Of a stretch of 64,000 nucleotides of DNA, positions 16,996 through 25,233 are shown one piece after another; within the stretch, counting starts at the first letter, position 1, and each line of letters starts with the position of its first letter. The stretch comes from Beijerinckiaceae bacterium (GTDB lineage Bacteria; Pseudomonadota; Alphaproteobacteria; Rhizobiales; Beijerinckiaceae), in contig CP024846.1 of the NCBI GenBank assembly GCA_004564215.1, positions 2,480,001 through 2,544,000 on the forward strand, read 5' to 3'. A program made the position numbers and the translations under genes. The notes beneath the pieces were generated by a model. That model saw only the letters and a program-made list of their open reading frames with translations, did not search any database and was not told the origin of the DNA.

Positions 16996-17526
16996 TCATG
17001 CCTTTGCGAGATATTCGGAAAGCTGATCCCAAGTTCCGCTGAAACCTTGCTTCATGCTTTCGAATCCGGCGACAAAGGTCTTGAGTTCTTCCTCTGTCGC
17101 GTTGATCGGGCTTCCCTGCAGGGTCAAGGTTGTCCTGTTGTCGTGCTCGGACAAGGTCAGCGTATTGACAACTTCCAAAGGCCAGGTCGGGCTAAAGGGA
17201 CAGCGGATCAGACGGCCATCCGCATCCGCAAAGGAATTGACGAAGACGATCCGCTCAGGGGCCGCCATTTCACGATAGACAAATTTGCCCCACATCTCAT
17301 GCTGGTCAGGGGTGCGCATGCTGTAGTGAAAGACGCCGTCCGGGCGCAGATCGAAATTGATGACGCCCATGGCAAAGCCTTTTGGGCCCCACCATTGGCC
17401 AAGGCGTTCCGCCTCCGTCCATGCCTTCCAAACCTGCTCGTGGGGAGCATCGAAAATCCGGGTGATCACGAACTTCTCTTTTGCGATGGTCTCGGCCTCG
17501 TGGGCTCGCGCATTGATTTCCGTCAT
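16996..17526 (-). CDS. SRPBCC (AHSA1-type) domain protein, second of array
   Basis: A 176-residue soluble copy with ITRIFDAPHEQVWKAWTEAERLGQWWGPKGF, a middle part WGKFVYREMAAPERIVFVNSF and an end GFSGTWDQLSEYLAKA. It carries an extra loop near INATEEELKTF compared with the other copies. It is 25 bp after the first copy and 40 bp before the third. Family membership is clear, the ligand unknown. Confidence 0.85.
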   Translation of the reverse strand: MTEINARAHEAETIAKEKFVITRIFDAPHEQVWKAWTEAERLGQWWGPKGFAMGVINFDLRPDGVFHYSMRTPDQHEMWGKFVYREMAAPERIVFVNSFADADGRLIRCPFSPTWPLEVVNTLTLSEHDNRTTLTLQGSPINATEEELKTFVAGFESMKQGFSGTWDQLSEYLAKA

Positions 17527-17551
17527 GATGAGTCTCCCAGTTATGCCGCTC

Positions 17552-18046
17552 TTAAGGCGTCGCTTGGCCCATGGTGATCAAATGCTCCGCAAGACGTGCC
17601 AGGTGTTGGACCGCGCCTTTGTCGGCGCCATATTTTTCGATCACTCGGTCGCGTTCGGTAGCTGAAGGGAAAACCGCGCGCATGGTGAGCTTGGTCTTGC
17701 CGCCCAGATCCTCGAAGGTCACTGTCACGTGAAACCGCACGGGTTCGACGTCTTCATCCCCACCATGGCGGTAGACCAGCCGTTCGGGTTTGACGATCTC
17801 GTCATAGGTGATCTGATTTTCGTAATCGACGCCATCAGGACCGTGCATGACGAAGCGCCAAATCCCGCCCGGCTTTACATCGATGGCACGTGTCGTGGTC
17901 GTGAAGCCGTTCGGCCCCCACCATTGCGCCAAATGCTGGAGATCAGTCCATGCTTCAAAGACCAGCTCGCGCGGTGCGTCGAACACGCGGGTCGTAATGA
18001 TGGATTGCGGATCCTGCTCGATGTCGATGCTATTTCTTTCGGCCAC
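17552..18046 (-). CDS. SRPBCC (AHSA1-type) domain protein, first of array
   Basis: A 164-residue copy starting at GTG 18046. The site AAGGAG lies seven bases upstream, and the start overlaps the arsR stop by 17 bases, which indicates translational coupling. The signature is TTRVFDAPRELVFEAWTDLQHLAQWWGPNGF, and the tail ends VQHLARLAEHLITM. ArsR-SRPBCC pairs of this kind are common; the regulator usually represses the pair. The longer upstream frame to 18217 is only the arsR shadow. Confidence 0.85.
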   Translation of the reverse strand: MAERNSIDIEQDPQSIITTRVFDAPRELVFEAWTDLQHLAQWWGPNGFTTTTRAIDVKPGGIWRFVMHGPDGVDYENQITYDEIVKPERLVYRHGGDEDVEPVRFHVTVTFEDLGGKTKLTMRAVFPSATERDRVIEKYGADKGAVQHLARLAEHLITMGQATP

Positions 18047-18380
18047 GCTTCTTCTCCTTGGCTTGTAATGTCCGCAGGTAATCGTCCAAACGATCGAAAC
18101 TTTCGTTCCAGAAGCGGCGATATTCCTCGAGCCAATCGTCGACGTCCTTGAGGGCATACGGTTCGATCCGGCAGGGACGCCACTGCGCCTCGCGGCCCCG
18201 CGTGATGAGCCCCGCATGCTCCAGCACCTTGAGATGTTTGGAGACCGCCGGCAGGCTCATGTCGAAGGGCTCGGCCAATTCAGTCACCGTGGTTTCGCCC
18301 AAGGCGAGCCGCGCCAGGATCGCGCGCCGAGTCGGATCGGCAAGAGCCGCGAACTTGGTGCTGAGGCGATCAGGGGACAT
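18030..18380 (-). CDS. ArsR-family repressor of the SRPBCC operon
   Basis: A 116-residue winged-helix regulator: FAALADPTRRAILARLALGETTVTELAEPF, recognition helix MSLPAVSKHLKVLEHAGLITRGREAQW. No metal-binding ELCVCDL-type cysteine motif is present, so it belongs to the non-metal group often found before AHSA1-type genes. Its Lys/Arg-rich tail overlaps the next start. It heads an eight-gene leftward operon and probably represses its own promoter via the inverted repeat at 18385-18422. Confidence 0.9.
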   Translation of the reverse strand: MSPDRLSTKFAALADPTRRAILARLALGETTVTELAEPFDMSLPAVSKHLKVLEHAGLITRGREAQWRPCRIEPYALKDVDDWLEEYRRFWNESFDRLDDYLRTLQAKEKKRGRKK

Positions 18381-18384
18381 TGCG

Positions 18385-18422
18385 TATTAAACCTTATAGT
18401 TAAATAACCTTTCGGTTTAATA
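18385..18422. promoter_or_regulatory. candidate ArsR operator
   Basis: TATTAAACC at 18385-18393 is matched by its reverse complement GGTTTAATA at 18414-18422, with an AT-rich core that contains GTTA-AA-TAAC. It starts five bases upstream of the arsR ATG, in the right place for autorepression. The AT-rich block stands out from its surroundings. Confidence 0.5.
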
Positions 18423-18497
18423 CTGCGCCGAAGTCTCCGCGTCAAGCGTGCTTTTCGCATCCCGAACTCATCCGGGCGGGGTGACAGGCTGTGAGGA

Positions 18498-19199
18498 TTG
18501 TGCGACAGATGGATGTCGATCTTCTTGATTGGACCGGGCGCGATGGAAAACGGTCTTGTCACCAGTCTTCTCGCGGTAGTTCTGGCGCGGGCGACCGAGC
18601 GGATTTTGCTCATTCCGGTCGGCGCACTGGCAATCTACCTCGGCTATTGCCTGTTCAGGCTGATTCCCACCGCCGCCGAATCCGAGGGCAAGCTTCAACT
18701 TCCTGGTGGGATATCGATTTTTCTGACGCGGATCGGGCCCGGCGTCTTCTTCGCTCTCTTCGGGGCCGGGCTGATCGGTTATTCCGCGACGCGGCCGGTC
18801 GAATTTTCGATTCCCGCCGTGATCTCCGCCGTTTCGCCAAGTCTGCCGGGTCCGGAAAAGACTCCACACCAGGCAGCGAGCCAGGTTGGCGGCGTCAGAT
18901 ATTCCGGCGCCATGGAGCTGCCGGAGAGGCCATCGCCGGACTCGCTTAAACCGGAAGAAGTCGTCGCCAAGCTCAACGGCTATACCGAAGATGCCCGCGC
19001 TCGGCTCGATAAAGCCGCGGCCGAAGAGCTTGCCGAGGCGATCAAGGCCGCAAAACTTGCCGTCATGATCTCCAACTGGAATTCCGAGTGGGGCGACCGC
19101 GTCGCGTTTGAGCATTGGGTAAGGGAGGGCGCGGCGTCCGAGCCGCCGATCGCGGAGGCGCCAGGCGCGGTCATGGTGTTTCGGACGGTCCTGAAATGA
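18498..19199 (+). CDS. membrane protein of unknown function
   Basis: About 233 residues from TTG 18498; ATG 18513 or 18543 are possible alternatives. Two transmembrane helices lie at about residues 20-54 and 75-97. A soluble part follows with a Pro/Ser-rich linker and a helical, Ala/Glu/Lys-rich segment (LNGYTEDARARLDKAAAEELAEAIKAAKLAV). Its stop overlaps the start of the metalloprotease gene (ATGA), so the two are co-translated and may work together at the membrane. No known family is recognised. Confidence 0.6.
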   Translation: MCDRWMSIFLIGPGAMENGLVTSLLAVVLARATERILLIPVGALAIYLGYCLFRLIPTAAESEGKLQLPGGISIFLTRIGPGVFFALFGAGLIGYSATRPVEFSIPAVISAVSPSLPGPEKTPHQAASQVGGVRYSGAMELPERPSPDSLKPEEVVAKLNGYTEDARARLDKAAAEELAEAIKAAKLAVMISNWNSEWGDRVAFEHWVREGAASEPPIAEAPGAVMVFRTVLK

Positions 19200-20527
19200 G
19201 CCGTGTTGGGCTTCGTCTGGTATTGGCCGCTATGGTCCTTTGGATCTGGCCGGCGAGGGGCGAAAACCTCTATGCCGAACTCTACGATCCGCAGGAACTC
19301 ACGCGGCTGCAAGCCATCTACAGTCGCGGCTGGCTCGACAATTTCAATCATGTTTTTCTGCCCGCCATGACGCCCGAAGAGCGCGCCGGTGTCGAGGCGG
19401 CTGGGTTGCGCATGGAGCTTTCGCTGCCGGAGTGGGAACCCTTTGGCTTCTATTCTGACGGAAGGTCGGTAACGGTGTCCGTCGCGTCGCTCAAATTTCT
19501 GGACGATCTTTCCGTTGCGACGGCGTGGCTCGACCTGAATAATTACACGCTGCAAACCGTTTCCGACTATCTATTGATGCTGCGGACGCGTCATTTGCGG
19601 GGCGACCTATCGCCTCCGCCAAAGCCGCTTGCGGCGCTCTGCATTCCCGATGACGCTCTTTCCAATGCCCGCGTCAATGAGCGGGCCAACCGTATTTTCG
19701 ATAGCCTCGTCGTGTTCGTGCTTCTGCATGAATATGGACATGTTTTTTATCGCCATCCCGGCAATCGTGCGGTCGCTCCCGAAGACTCGCGAGCTCATGA
19801 GGAAGCCGCCGATCGCTTCGCCCTCGACCTCCTCGCCCGCGTCGGCGAGGTTCCGCTCGGCGTCACGGTATTCTTCTCGGTCGCGGCGCAGCTCACTGAG
19901 AATCGCGCGGACTTTGCGACCGATGCGGCGTTCGAGCGCGCCTTGGCGCGGCGGACCCATCCGCTCTCGCCGGCGCGCCTGCAAAGCTTTGCCCGGCATT
20001 TGACGGCCGCGGCGAAGTCCTACGCCAAGGGCTTTCGTGTCGAGGGTCAACTTGAGGCGATGTCCGTTTCGCTCCAAATATCGCAATTCGCGCTGCTGCT
20101 GGCGGATCCGGGGATTCAGCGTCTTTCGGCCAAGATCGGCCAATCGGTGGAAACCGTCGATCTTGCCCCCCGACGTTCGGGACAAAGCCTCGCGCCCCCG
20201 TGCAACAGCCGCCCTCCCAACGGCTTGCCGTTCGATGGTTTTTTCCACGGAACGGTCGTGAGCGGGACGATCCCGTTCGATCTCGACGTAGTCTTGACCC
20301 AAGACGGCGATCAGGTCAGCGGCGTCTATAGTTTTGGAGCCGGCTTTGCCCGGATCGAAGACGGCAAGGTTACGGGCGACCGGCTCGTTTTTCGATGGCT
20401 GCTGGCGCCCGACAACGGCCAGGGCGTCATCGTGATCGAGAACGGGGTCTACAAAGGCACTTGGGGCTCGGGCGGGGCCACGGGCGGGGGAGGGGATTTC
20501 TCGCTCGCGCGGTCCGCTTCGCCGTGA
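19196..20527 (+). CDS. secreted zinc metalloprotease-like protein (HExxH)
   Basis: A 443-residue protein with a Sec signal peptide (LVLAAMVLWIWPARG). The zinc motif HEYGH is at residues 178-182, and HEEAAD at 201-206 offers the third ligand of a gluzincin-like site about 20 residues on. The remaining middle part is helical. The C-terminal about 90 residues look like a separate beta-rich domain (FFHGTVVSGTIPFDLDVVL). The start overlaps the upstream membrane gene stop. The substrate is unknown; it may be a periplasmic or envelope protease. Similar proteins are usually annotated as putative metallopeptidases. Confidence 0.7.
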   Translation: MSRVGLRLVLAAMVLWIWPARGENLYAELYDPQELTRLQAIYSRGWLDNFNHVFLPAMTPEERAGVEAAGLRMELSLPEWEPFGFYSDGRSVTVSVASLKFLDDLSVATAWLDLNNYTLQTVSDYLLMLRTRHLRGDLSPPPKPLAALCIPDDALSNARVNERANRIFDSLVVFVLLHEYGHVFYRHPGNRAVAPEDSRAHEEAADRFALDLLARVGEVPLGVTVFFSVAAQLTENRADFATDAAFERALARRTHPLSPARLQSFARHLTAAAKSYAKGFRVEGQLEAMSVSLQISQFALLLADPGIQRLSAKIGQSVETVDLAPRRSGQSLAPPCNSRPPNGLPFDGFFHGTVVSGTIPFDLDVVLTQDGDQVSGVYSFGAGFARIEDGKVTGDRLVFRWLLAPDNGQGVIVIENGVYKGTWGSGGATGGGGDFSLARSASP

Positions 20528-20672
20528 TTGCGGCGGGCGGACCTGTCGGCATTGCTCCGCCTTTCCACTGTGGCTGCCTCCGAAAGCGAGGCCAGCCGAA
20601 GCGGTCGCTTGACACGCATAGCCGCCGCTGCCATATCGCGAGCGCTTCGAACGCTGCTATTGCGTCGACCGG

Positions 20673-20749
20673 GGCGGAGTAGCTCAGCCGGCTAGAGCAG
20701 AGGAATCATAATCCTTGTGTCGGGGGTTCGAGTCCCTCCTCCGCTACCA
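20673..20749 (+). tRNA. tRNA-Met (CAT)
   Basis: A 77-nt cloverleaf with acceptor GGCGGAG/CTCCGCT (one G-T pair), D-arm GCTCAGCCGGCTAGAGC, anticodon stem GAGGA/TCCTT with loop ATCATAA giving CAT, T-arm GGTTCGAGTCC and encoded CCA. The body matches elongator tRNA-Met of Rhizobiales rather than the initiator, whose acceptor ends are mismatched. A tRNA-Ile with modified CAT cannot be fully excluded. Confidence 0.9.
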
Positions 20750-21045
20750 TCGTTAACCCTGTCCAGCCCCCGGACAGATAGGTCACAGAACGTACCATAA
20801 GACATGGCTGACACCTCGGGCTGAAGGGCTTGACGATTGCTATTGCGACCAATTCCCAAATTTTCTCCGTCGCCTCTTCTTGAAAGCAATGGACGGGAAT
20901 CCTTCCGTGGTCGGGTCCTTCCTCGACAGGTTTGCCGCCCCTGGGATATTTGCCCATACGCCGCCGGGATCAAATCCGAAGCCATCGCGGGAGAGTCGAT
21001 CTAAACACCGGCCCACGACATAAGCGCGTCAGGGAGTGCGGCTGA

Positions 21046-21615
21046 ATGGATCCTCGATCGTCGGCAATTCGGGTTATTGCAAAACTGGTCATGGCGGGCG
21101 GAATTGCCTTTGGCGTCGCGCTTTGCACCAACGCGGGGTACGCAGAGACTAGACCGCCGATCAAGCTTGCGGTCTTCGATATCGAACTGGACGACTTCAG
21201 CGCTGGTGGGCCCATCGCCGGGGAAAGCGCGGCCGAGACAGAGAGGCTGCATCGCATGACGTTGCTAGCGCGCCAATTGCTCGCGCAATCCGGTCTGTTC
21301 GAAATTGTCGATGTGAGTCCGGCGACAAATGAGTTGGTCAAAACGCATTGGCTGCGAAAGTGCAACGGATGCGACGCGGCCATCGCGCGCGATCTTGGCG
21401 CCGAAATGTCTTTTGTCGCCTATTTTCGGAAGATCAGCGTCATGGAGCAGTTTCTCGAGTTTCAAATTCGAGACACGAAGACGGGTCAACTGGTCAATCT
21501 CTCGCATACCGATCTCCGTGGTGAAACCGATGAGTCCTGGCGCCGTGCGATCACATGGCTGATCAGATACCGGCTGGTGGAGCCCGAACTGGCGCGTCGG
21601 GCTTCTTTCAAGTGA
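21046..21615 (+). CDS. DUF2380/DUF3280-type secreted protein
   Basis: A 189-residue protein with a signal peptide (VMAGGIAFGVALCTNAGYA). The mature part starts KLAVFDIELDDFSAGG, followed by ARQLLAQSGLFEIVDV and a CNGCDAAIARDLGAEMSFVAYFRKIS segment, which is the pattern of the DUF2380/DUF3280 family. In methylotrophs such genes often sit near two-component systems and alcohol-oxidation genes, from memory. Here a sensor kinase and response regulator follow within 700 bp. A CxxC pair may form a disulfide. Confidence 0.75.
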   Translation: MDPRSSAIRVIAKLVMAGGIAFGVALCTNAGYAETRPPIKLAVFDIELDDFSAGGPIAGESAAETERLHRMTLLARQLLAQSGLFEIVDVSPATNELVKTHWLRKCNGCDAAIARDLGAEMSFVAYFRKISVMEQFLEFQIRDTKTGQLVNLSHTDLRGETDESWRRAITWLIRYRLVEPELARRASFK

Positions 21616-21678
21616 TGGAAGGGGGCGCTTAGGCGGGCCGCTCCGCACCCCAAATCTGCATCAAGGTTGCCACGAACG

Positions 21679-22098
21679 TCAGCGCAAATCTTTCTCGAGG
21701 CCGCTGATTCCATCCGACAAGGCTTGTTTGAGAAGGAGCACGAGTTGCTCGCGTGCTTCTTCCGCGACGTCGATCTGCAGCGTCCACGACAGCTCCGACT
21801 CCGAGCCCGTTTTATCCTTCACTTCCACCGTGCCGAGGTATTTGCTCACCGGAAACGGGGAATGCGTTCGCTCATAGCGAAAACGCTTGGCGGCGGGATC
21901 GATTTCCAGCACGCGATCGCGCATTTCCGCTCCGTCGGTCAAGGTCAGGATTCTGATCGCACCGACGCCCGCGCCTTCGACGCGGCAGTCGGAGATGATC
22001 GGAAACCAGCGGTCGAGCCCGCCGATCGAAGCAATCGCCTGCCAGGCCTTCTCGCTCGCGACCGAAATTGATTTCGTGACGTTCAGTGTTTCCAACAT
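21679..22098 (-). CDS. SRPBCC (MxaD/polyketide cyclase-like) protein
   Basis: A 139-residue single-domain SRPBCC protein starting MLETLNVTKSISVASEKAWQ. The GLDRWFPIISDCRVEGAG segment resembles the MxaD-like group rather than the AHSA1 type in the array at 13.9-18 kb. It has no membrane segment or signal. It diverges from the histidine kinase gene at 22323. Given the MxaD resemblance it could be linked to methanol oxidation, but no mxa or xox gene lies in the window. Confidence 0.7.
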   Translation of the reverse strand: MLETLNVTKSISVASEKAWQAIASIGGLDRWFPIISDCRVEGAGVGAIRILTLTDGAEMRDRVLEIDPAAKRFRYERTHSPFPVSKYLGTVEVKDKTGSESELSWTLQIDVAEEAREQLVLLLKQALSDGISGLEKDLR

Positions 22099-22322
22099 GT
22101 TGGGCCTCCAAACCGGGCAGCGCCGAAACCGCACCGTCTCGGCTCGGAGACTGCCTTCGGAGCTCTAGGTTTTGGAGGGCGCCTCGCCCGCCGTTCATTG
22201 GGCAATTTGCCCGATCTAGCGGTTGCCAAGCTAGAATCAACCGGACTGCAGGTAGATTACGTTGGCGAGGGCCGAGAAACGGGTAAAATCGGCGCTCTGT
22301 CCATGGGCCGGGAGCGGCAAAA

Positions 22323-23723
22323 ATGCAGTTGATGTTGCATCTCATTTCGCGTCTCGTCGGTGTGACGCTCCTCTGCCTCATCGTCACGATTGGTTGGGTC
22401 ATGGTGGACGCGCATCGCGCCATCGAGGCGGAAGCGGCGGCCTCAGCCGATCGCGTAGCGCGCGATCTGGAAAATCTTTACTGGCGAGAAATTCTTTGGC
22501 GCGGAAGCATGCGCAAGGACAAGGTCCTTCCCATGCCCAATTGGGAATCGCTCAATACGCTCAGAGTTATTTCGCCAGGCGTCTGCATCACGGTCGCCCC
22601 AGGAAACCTAGAGCCGCGCATCATGTGCAGCCAGGTGGAAGGCGTGGGGACGCCCGCGCCGGAATGGTTCGCGACGGTCTACAACGCCTTTTTCGGACAG
22701 CATGTGTCGATCACGCGATTTTTGACCAAGCGGCAGCCGGAAGCGGGCGTCGTCACGGTTGAAGCCGACCCCGCTGCCGCCGTGCGGCAGGCGTGGCGAC
22801 AGGTAACGATCGTTCTCGGCGTTGCCGCTTCGATGGCGATCGGCATTTGTCTTTTGGCCGTGATTGCCATCGTGCATGCCTTGGCGCCGGCGCGAACTAT
22901 TACCGCAGGGCTCCGGCGTCTCGAAAAAGGCGATTACGCCTATCGACTTCCCGCCTATGGGACGACGGAATTCGGACATATCGCCCATGCGGTGAACGAC
23001 CTCACCGACCGCCTCGCGCAGACGACCGCCGAGCGGATCGCGCTGACAAAGCGGCTGTTTGAAGTGCAAGAGGAGGAACGCCGGGCGCTTGCGCGCGATC
23101 TCCACGATGAATTTGGCCAATGCCTGACCGCAACCCTGGCTTTCGCCGCCGCGATCGAAGCCGGCGCGAGGGTGGACCGCGCCGATCTTGCCGATGATGC
23201 ACGCTCGATTACGCGCGTTGCCAAGCGGATGATGACCACCTTGCGCGAGGCCCTCGCGCGTCTGCGATCGCAAGATCTCGACGAACTGGGATTGGAGGCG
23301 AGCCTCGCCCAACTGGTGGCGGGCTGGAATGCGCAAACCGCGCCGAAGGCGGTGTTCCATCTCGATTTGTCGGGCGACCTCGCCGGCGTGCCGCGGGCGA
23401 TCGCCATGAGCGTCTATCGCATCGCGCAAGAATGCCTCACCAACGCGGCGCGTCACGGCAAGCCGAGCGATGTTTATCTGCGCGTGGAGCGGACGACATC
23501 GGCGGGCGGAGCGGTGGCGTTGACCGTGGAGGACAATGGCGGCGGCGACCCCTCGCGCATCAGCGTGGCGACCGGCCACGGCATCCTCGGCATCCGCGAG
23601 CGGATTACCGCTTCCGGCGGCAGCCTCGTCATCGGACAGGCGGCGCGGGGCGTCCGCGTCGTGGCGACAATCCCCTTATTGGCAAATGGATTGGCGCCCG
23701 CCATGACGGCGGGACTGGCATGA
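22323..23723 (+). CDS. sensor histidine kinase, NarL/HisKA_3 type
   Basis: A 466-residue membrane kinase: first transmembrane helix at about residues 10-29, a periplasmic sensor of about 130 residues, a second helix at about 166-190, then a HAMP domain, a HisKA_3 domain with phosphoacceptor H261 in DLHDEFGQ, and a HATPase_c domain with an N box (AQECLTNAARHG) and G box (GHGILGIRERI). It pairs with the response regulator gene whose start overlaps its stop (ATGA). Residues 41-131 are encoded by a segment that is repeated almost exactly at 26397. The signal is unknown. Confidence 0.92.
   Translation: MQLMLHLISRLVGVTLLCLIVTIGWVMVDAHRAIEAEAAASADRVARDLENLYWREILWRGSMRKDKVLPMPNWESLNTLRVISPGVCITVAPGNLEPRIMCSQVEGVGTPAPEWFATVYNAFFGQHVSITRFLTKRQPEAGVVTVEADPAAAVRQAWRQVTIVLGVAASMAIGICLLAVIAIVHALAPARTITAGLRRLEKGDYAYRLPAYGTTEFGHIAHAVNDLTDRLAQTTAERIALTKRLFEVQEEERRALARDLHDEFGQCLTATLAFAAAIEAGARVDRADLADDARSITRVAKRMMTTLREALARLRSQDLDELGLEASLAQLVAGWNAQTAPKAVFHLDLSGDLAGVPRAIAMSVYRIAQECLTNAARHGKPSDVYLRVERTTSAGGAVALTVEDNGGGDPSRISVATGHGILGIRERITASGGSLVIGQAARGVRVVATIPLLANGLAPAMTAGLA
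22444..22714 (+). repeat. 271-bp direct repeat, copy 1 (inside histidine kinase)
   Basis: This stretch, within the kinase periplasmic domain, matches 26397-26667 at 269 of 271 positions, in the same orientation, 3953 bp apart. The mismatches are T22542/G26495 and G22676/A26629. Both ends are sharp. Confidence 0.95.
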
Positions 23724-24370
23724 CCGGGATTTCCATTCTCCTTGTCGACGACCATCCTGTCGTCCGCGAAGGTTATCGTCGCCTGCTGGAGCGGCAGAAT
23801 GGATACAAGGTCGTCGCGGAGGCGGACAACGCCGCCGACGCCTATCGGCTCTATCGTCAGGCGACGCCCGACATCGTCGTTATGGATATTTCCTTGCCGG
23901 GTGTCGGCGGACTCGAGGCCGTGCGGCATATCCGGCAATGGGACCGGCGCGCGCGCATCCTCGTCTTCACGATGCACAATGGCGCCGCCTTCGCACTAAA
24001 GGCATTCGAGGCCGGCGCCGCCGGATATGTCACGAAAAGCAGCGATGCCGCCGAACTCATTCGCGCGGTCACGATCGTCGCGCAGGGCGGACGCGCTCTC
24101 AGCAGCGACATCGCCCGCGAGATCGCCGTGGAGCGGCTGGCCAATCAAAAGAACCTTGTTGACGACCTCGGACCGCGCGAAACCGAAATCCTTAGATTGG
24201 TAGCTTCCGGTCTCACAACCGACGAGATTGCCAATTCGTTGAACCTGAGCGTCAAGACGGTCCAGAACTATCACTATCAAATCAAATCGAAGATTGGCGC
24301 GCGCACGGACGCCCATCTCGTGTGGCTGGCAATCGGCGCGGGATTGGTCGGCGCAGATCGGATCGTCTAG
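23720..24370 (+). CDS. LuxR/NarL-type response regulator
   Basis: A 216-residue regulator. The receiver domain has D10-D11, the phosphoacceptor D56 in VVMDISLPG and the lysine in VTKSSDAAE. The C-terminal LuxR helix-turn-helix reads LGPRETEILRLVASGLTTDEIANSLNLSVKTVQNYHYQIKSKIG. It starts on the ATGA overlap with the kinase gene. Its stop TAG is part of the CTAG target duplicated by the insertion sequence that follows, so the protein appears intact. Target genes are unknown. Confidence 0.93.
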   Translation: MTGISILLVDDHPVVREGYRRLLERQNGYKVVAEADNAADAYRLYRQATPDIVVMDISLPGVGGLEAVRHIRQWDRRARILVFTMHNGAAFALKAFEAGAAGYVTKSSDAAELIRAVTIVAQGGRALSSDIAREIAVERLANQKNLVDDLGPRETEILRLVASGLTTDEIANSLNLSVKTVQNYHYQIKSKIGARTDAHLVWLAIGAGLVGADRIV

Positions 24371-25233
24371 AGCGTAGTTACGATTTCGGGCGGTGGGGGA
24401 TTCTCGCCGGGCATTTTCCGTGATTCAAGACTGATTTTTGGAGATCGGCTTGATGATTCGGGATGTCGATGCGCCGCGTGACGATCAATGGGAGCGGCTT
24501 CGGGACCTCGTGCCGGGCGGGAGAGCCGGTCAGCGCGGTCCGCGCTGCGACAACCGGCGCTTCGTCGACGCGCTCTTGTGGATGGCCCGCTCGGGCGGGC
24601 GGTGGCGCGACCTGCCCGGACGGTTTGGCGATCATCAGGCGGTGAAGCGCCGCTACTATCGATGGATCGAGCGAGGCGCGTTAGACAGATTTCTCGACGC
24701 GCTCACCACCGAGGCTGATCTGGAATGGCTGATGATCGATTCAACGATCGTGCGCGCTCACCAGCACGCCGCCGGCGCGCGGATCGCCAAAGGGGGGCGG
24801 ATGCCCAAGGTCTGGGCCGATCTCGGGGCGGACTGAGCACGAAGATCCACGCCGCCACCGACGCGCTCGGCAATCCCGTCCGGCTTCTTCTCGGGCCAGG
24901 GCAGCGCAACGACATCACAAAGGCGCATGACCTCATCGAAGGTTTCGAGGCTGAAGCCGTCATCGCCGACAAGGGTTATGACGCGGATCACTTGCGCGAG
25001 GCTGTCCTTGCGCGTGAGGCCGAGCCGGTCATCCCGTCCAAATCCAATCGCCGCGCGCCGCTCCCCTACGACAAGGCGCTTTACAAAGAACGCAATCTCG
25101 TCGAGCGGTTCTTCAACAAGCTGAAGCAGTTCCGCCGCGTCGCCACCCGCTATGACAAGCTCCTGACCAATTATCGAGGCTTCGTCCTCCTCGCCGCCAT
25201 CGCCATAATTCTCAAATAATTCGTCACTACGGC
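24371..25233 (+). mobile_element. IS5-family (IS427-group-like) insertion sequence
   Basis: An 863-bp element. The imperfect terminal inverted repeats are AGCGTAGTTACGATTT (24371-24386) and, on the other strand, GCCGTAGTGACGAATT (25218-25233). CTAG flanks both ends (24367-24370 and 25234-25237) as the probable target duplication. It encodes one DDE transposase in two overlapping frames. The size, frame arrangement and transposase motifs fit the IS427 group of IS5. The left target copy supplies the stop of the response regulator; the right end supplies a new stop for the DUF4331 gene. Confidence 0.88.
24453..25219 (+). CDS. IS5-family transposase, made by -1 frameshift
   Basis: Frame A (24453-24836) holds the N-terminal DUF4096-like part: DDQWERLRDLVPGG, FVDALLWMARSGGRWRDLP, and the first catalytic Asp in MIDSTIVRAHQH. 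Frame B runs to 25219 with RSRGGLSTKIHAATD, the second Asp in VIADKGYDAD and the catalytic Glu in ERNLVERFFNKLKQFRRVATRYDK. A -1 slip on AAAGGGGGG at 24789-24797 joins them into about 255 residues. This slippery-site arrangement is known in many IS5/IS427 elements. All three catalytic residues are present, so the element may still be active. Confidence 0.9.
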
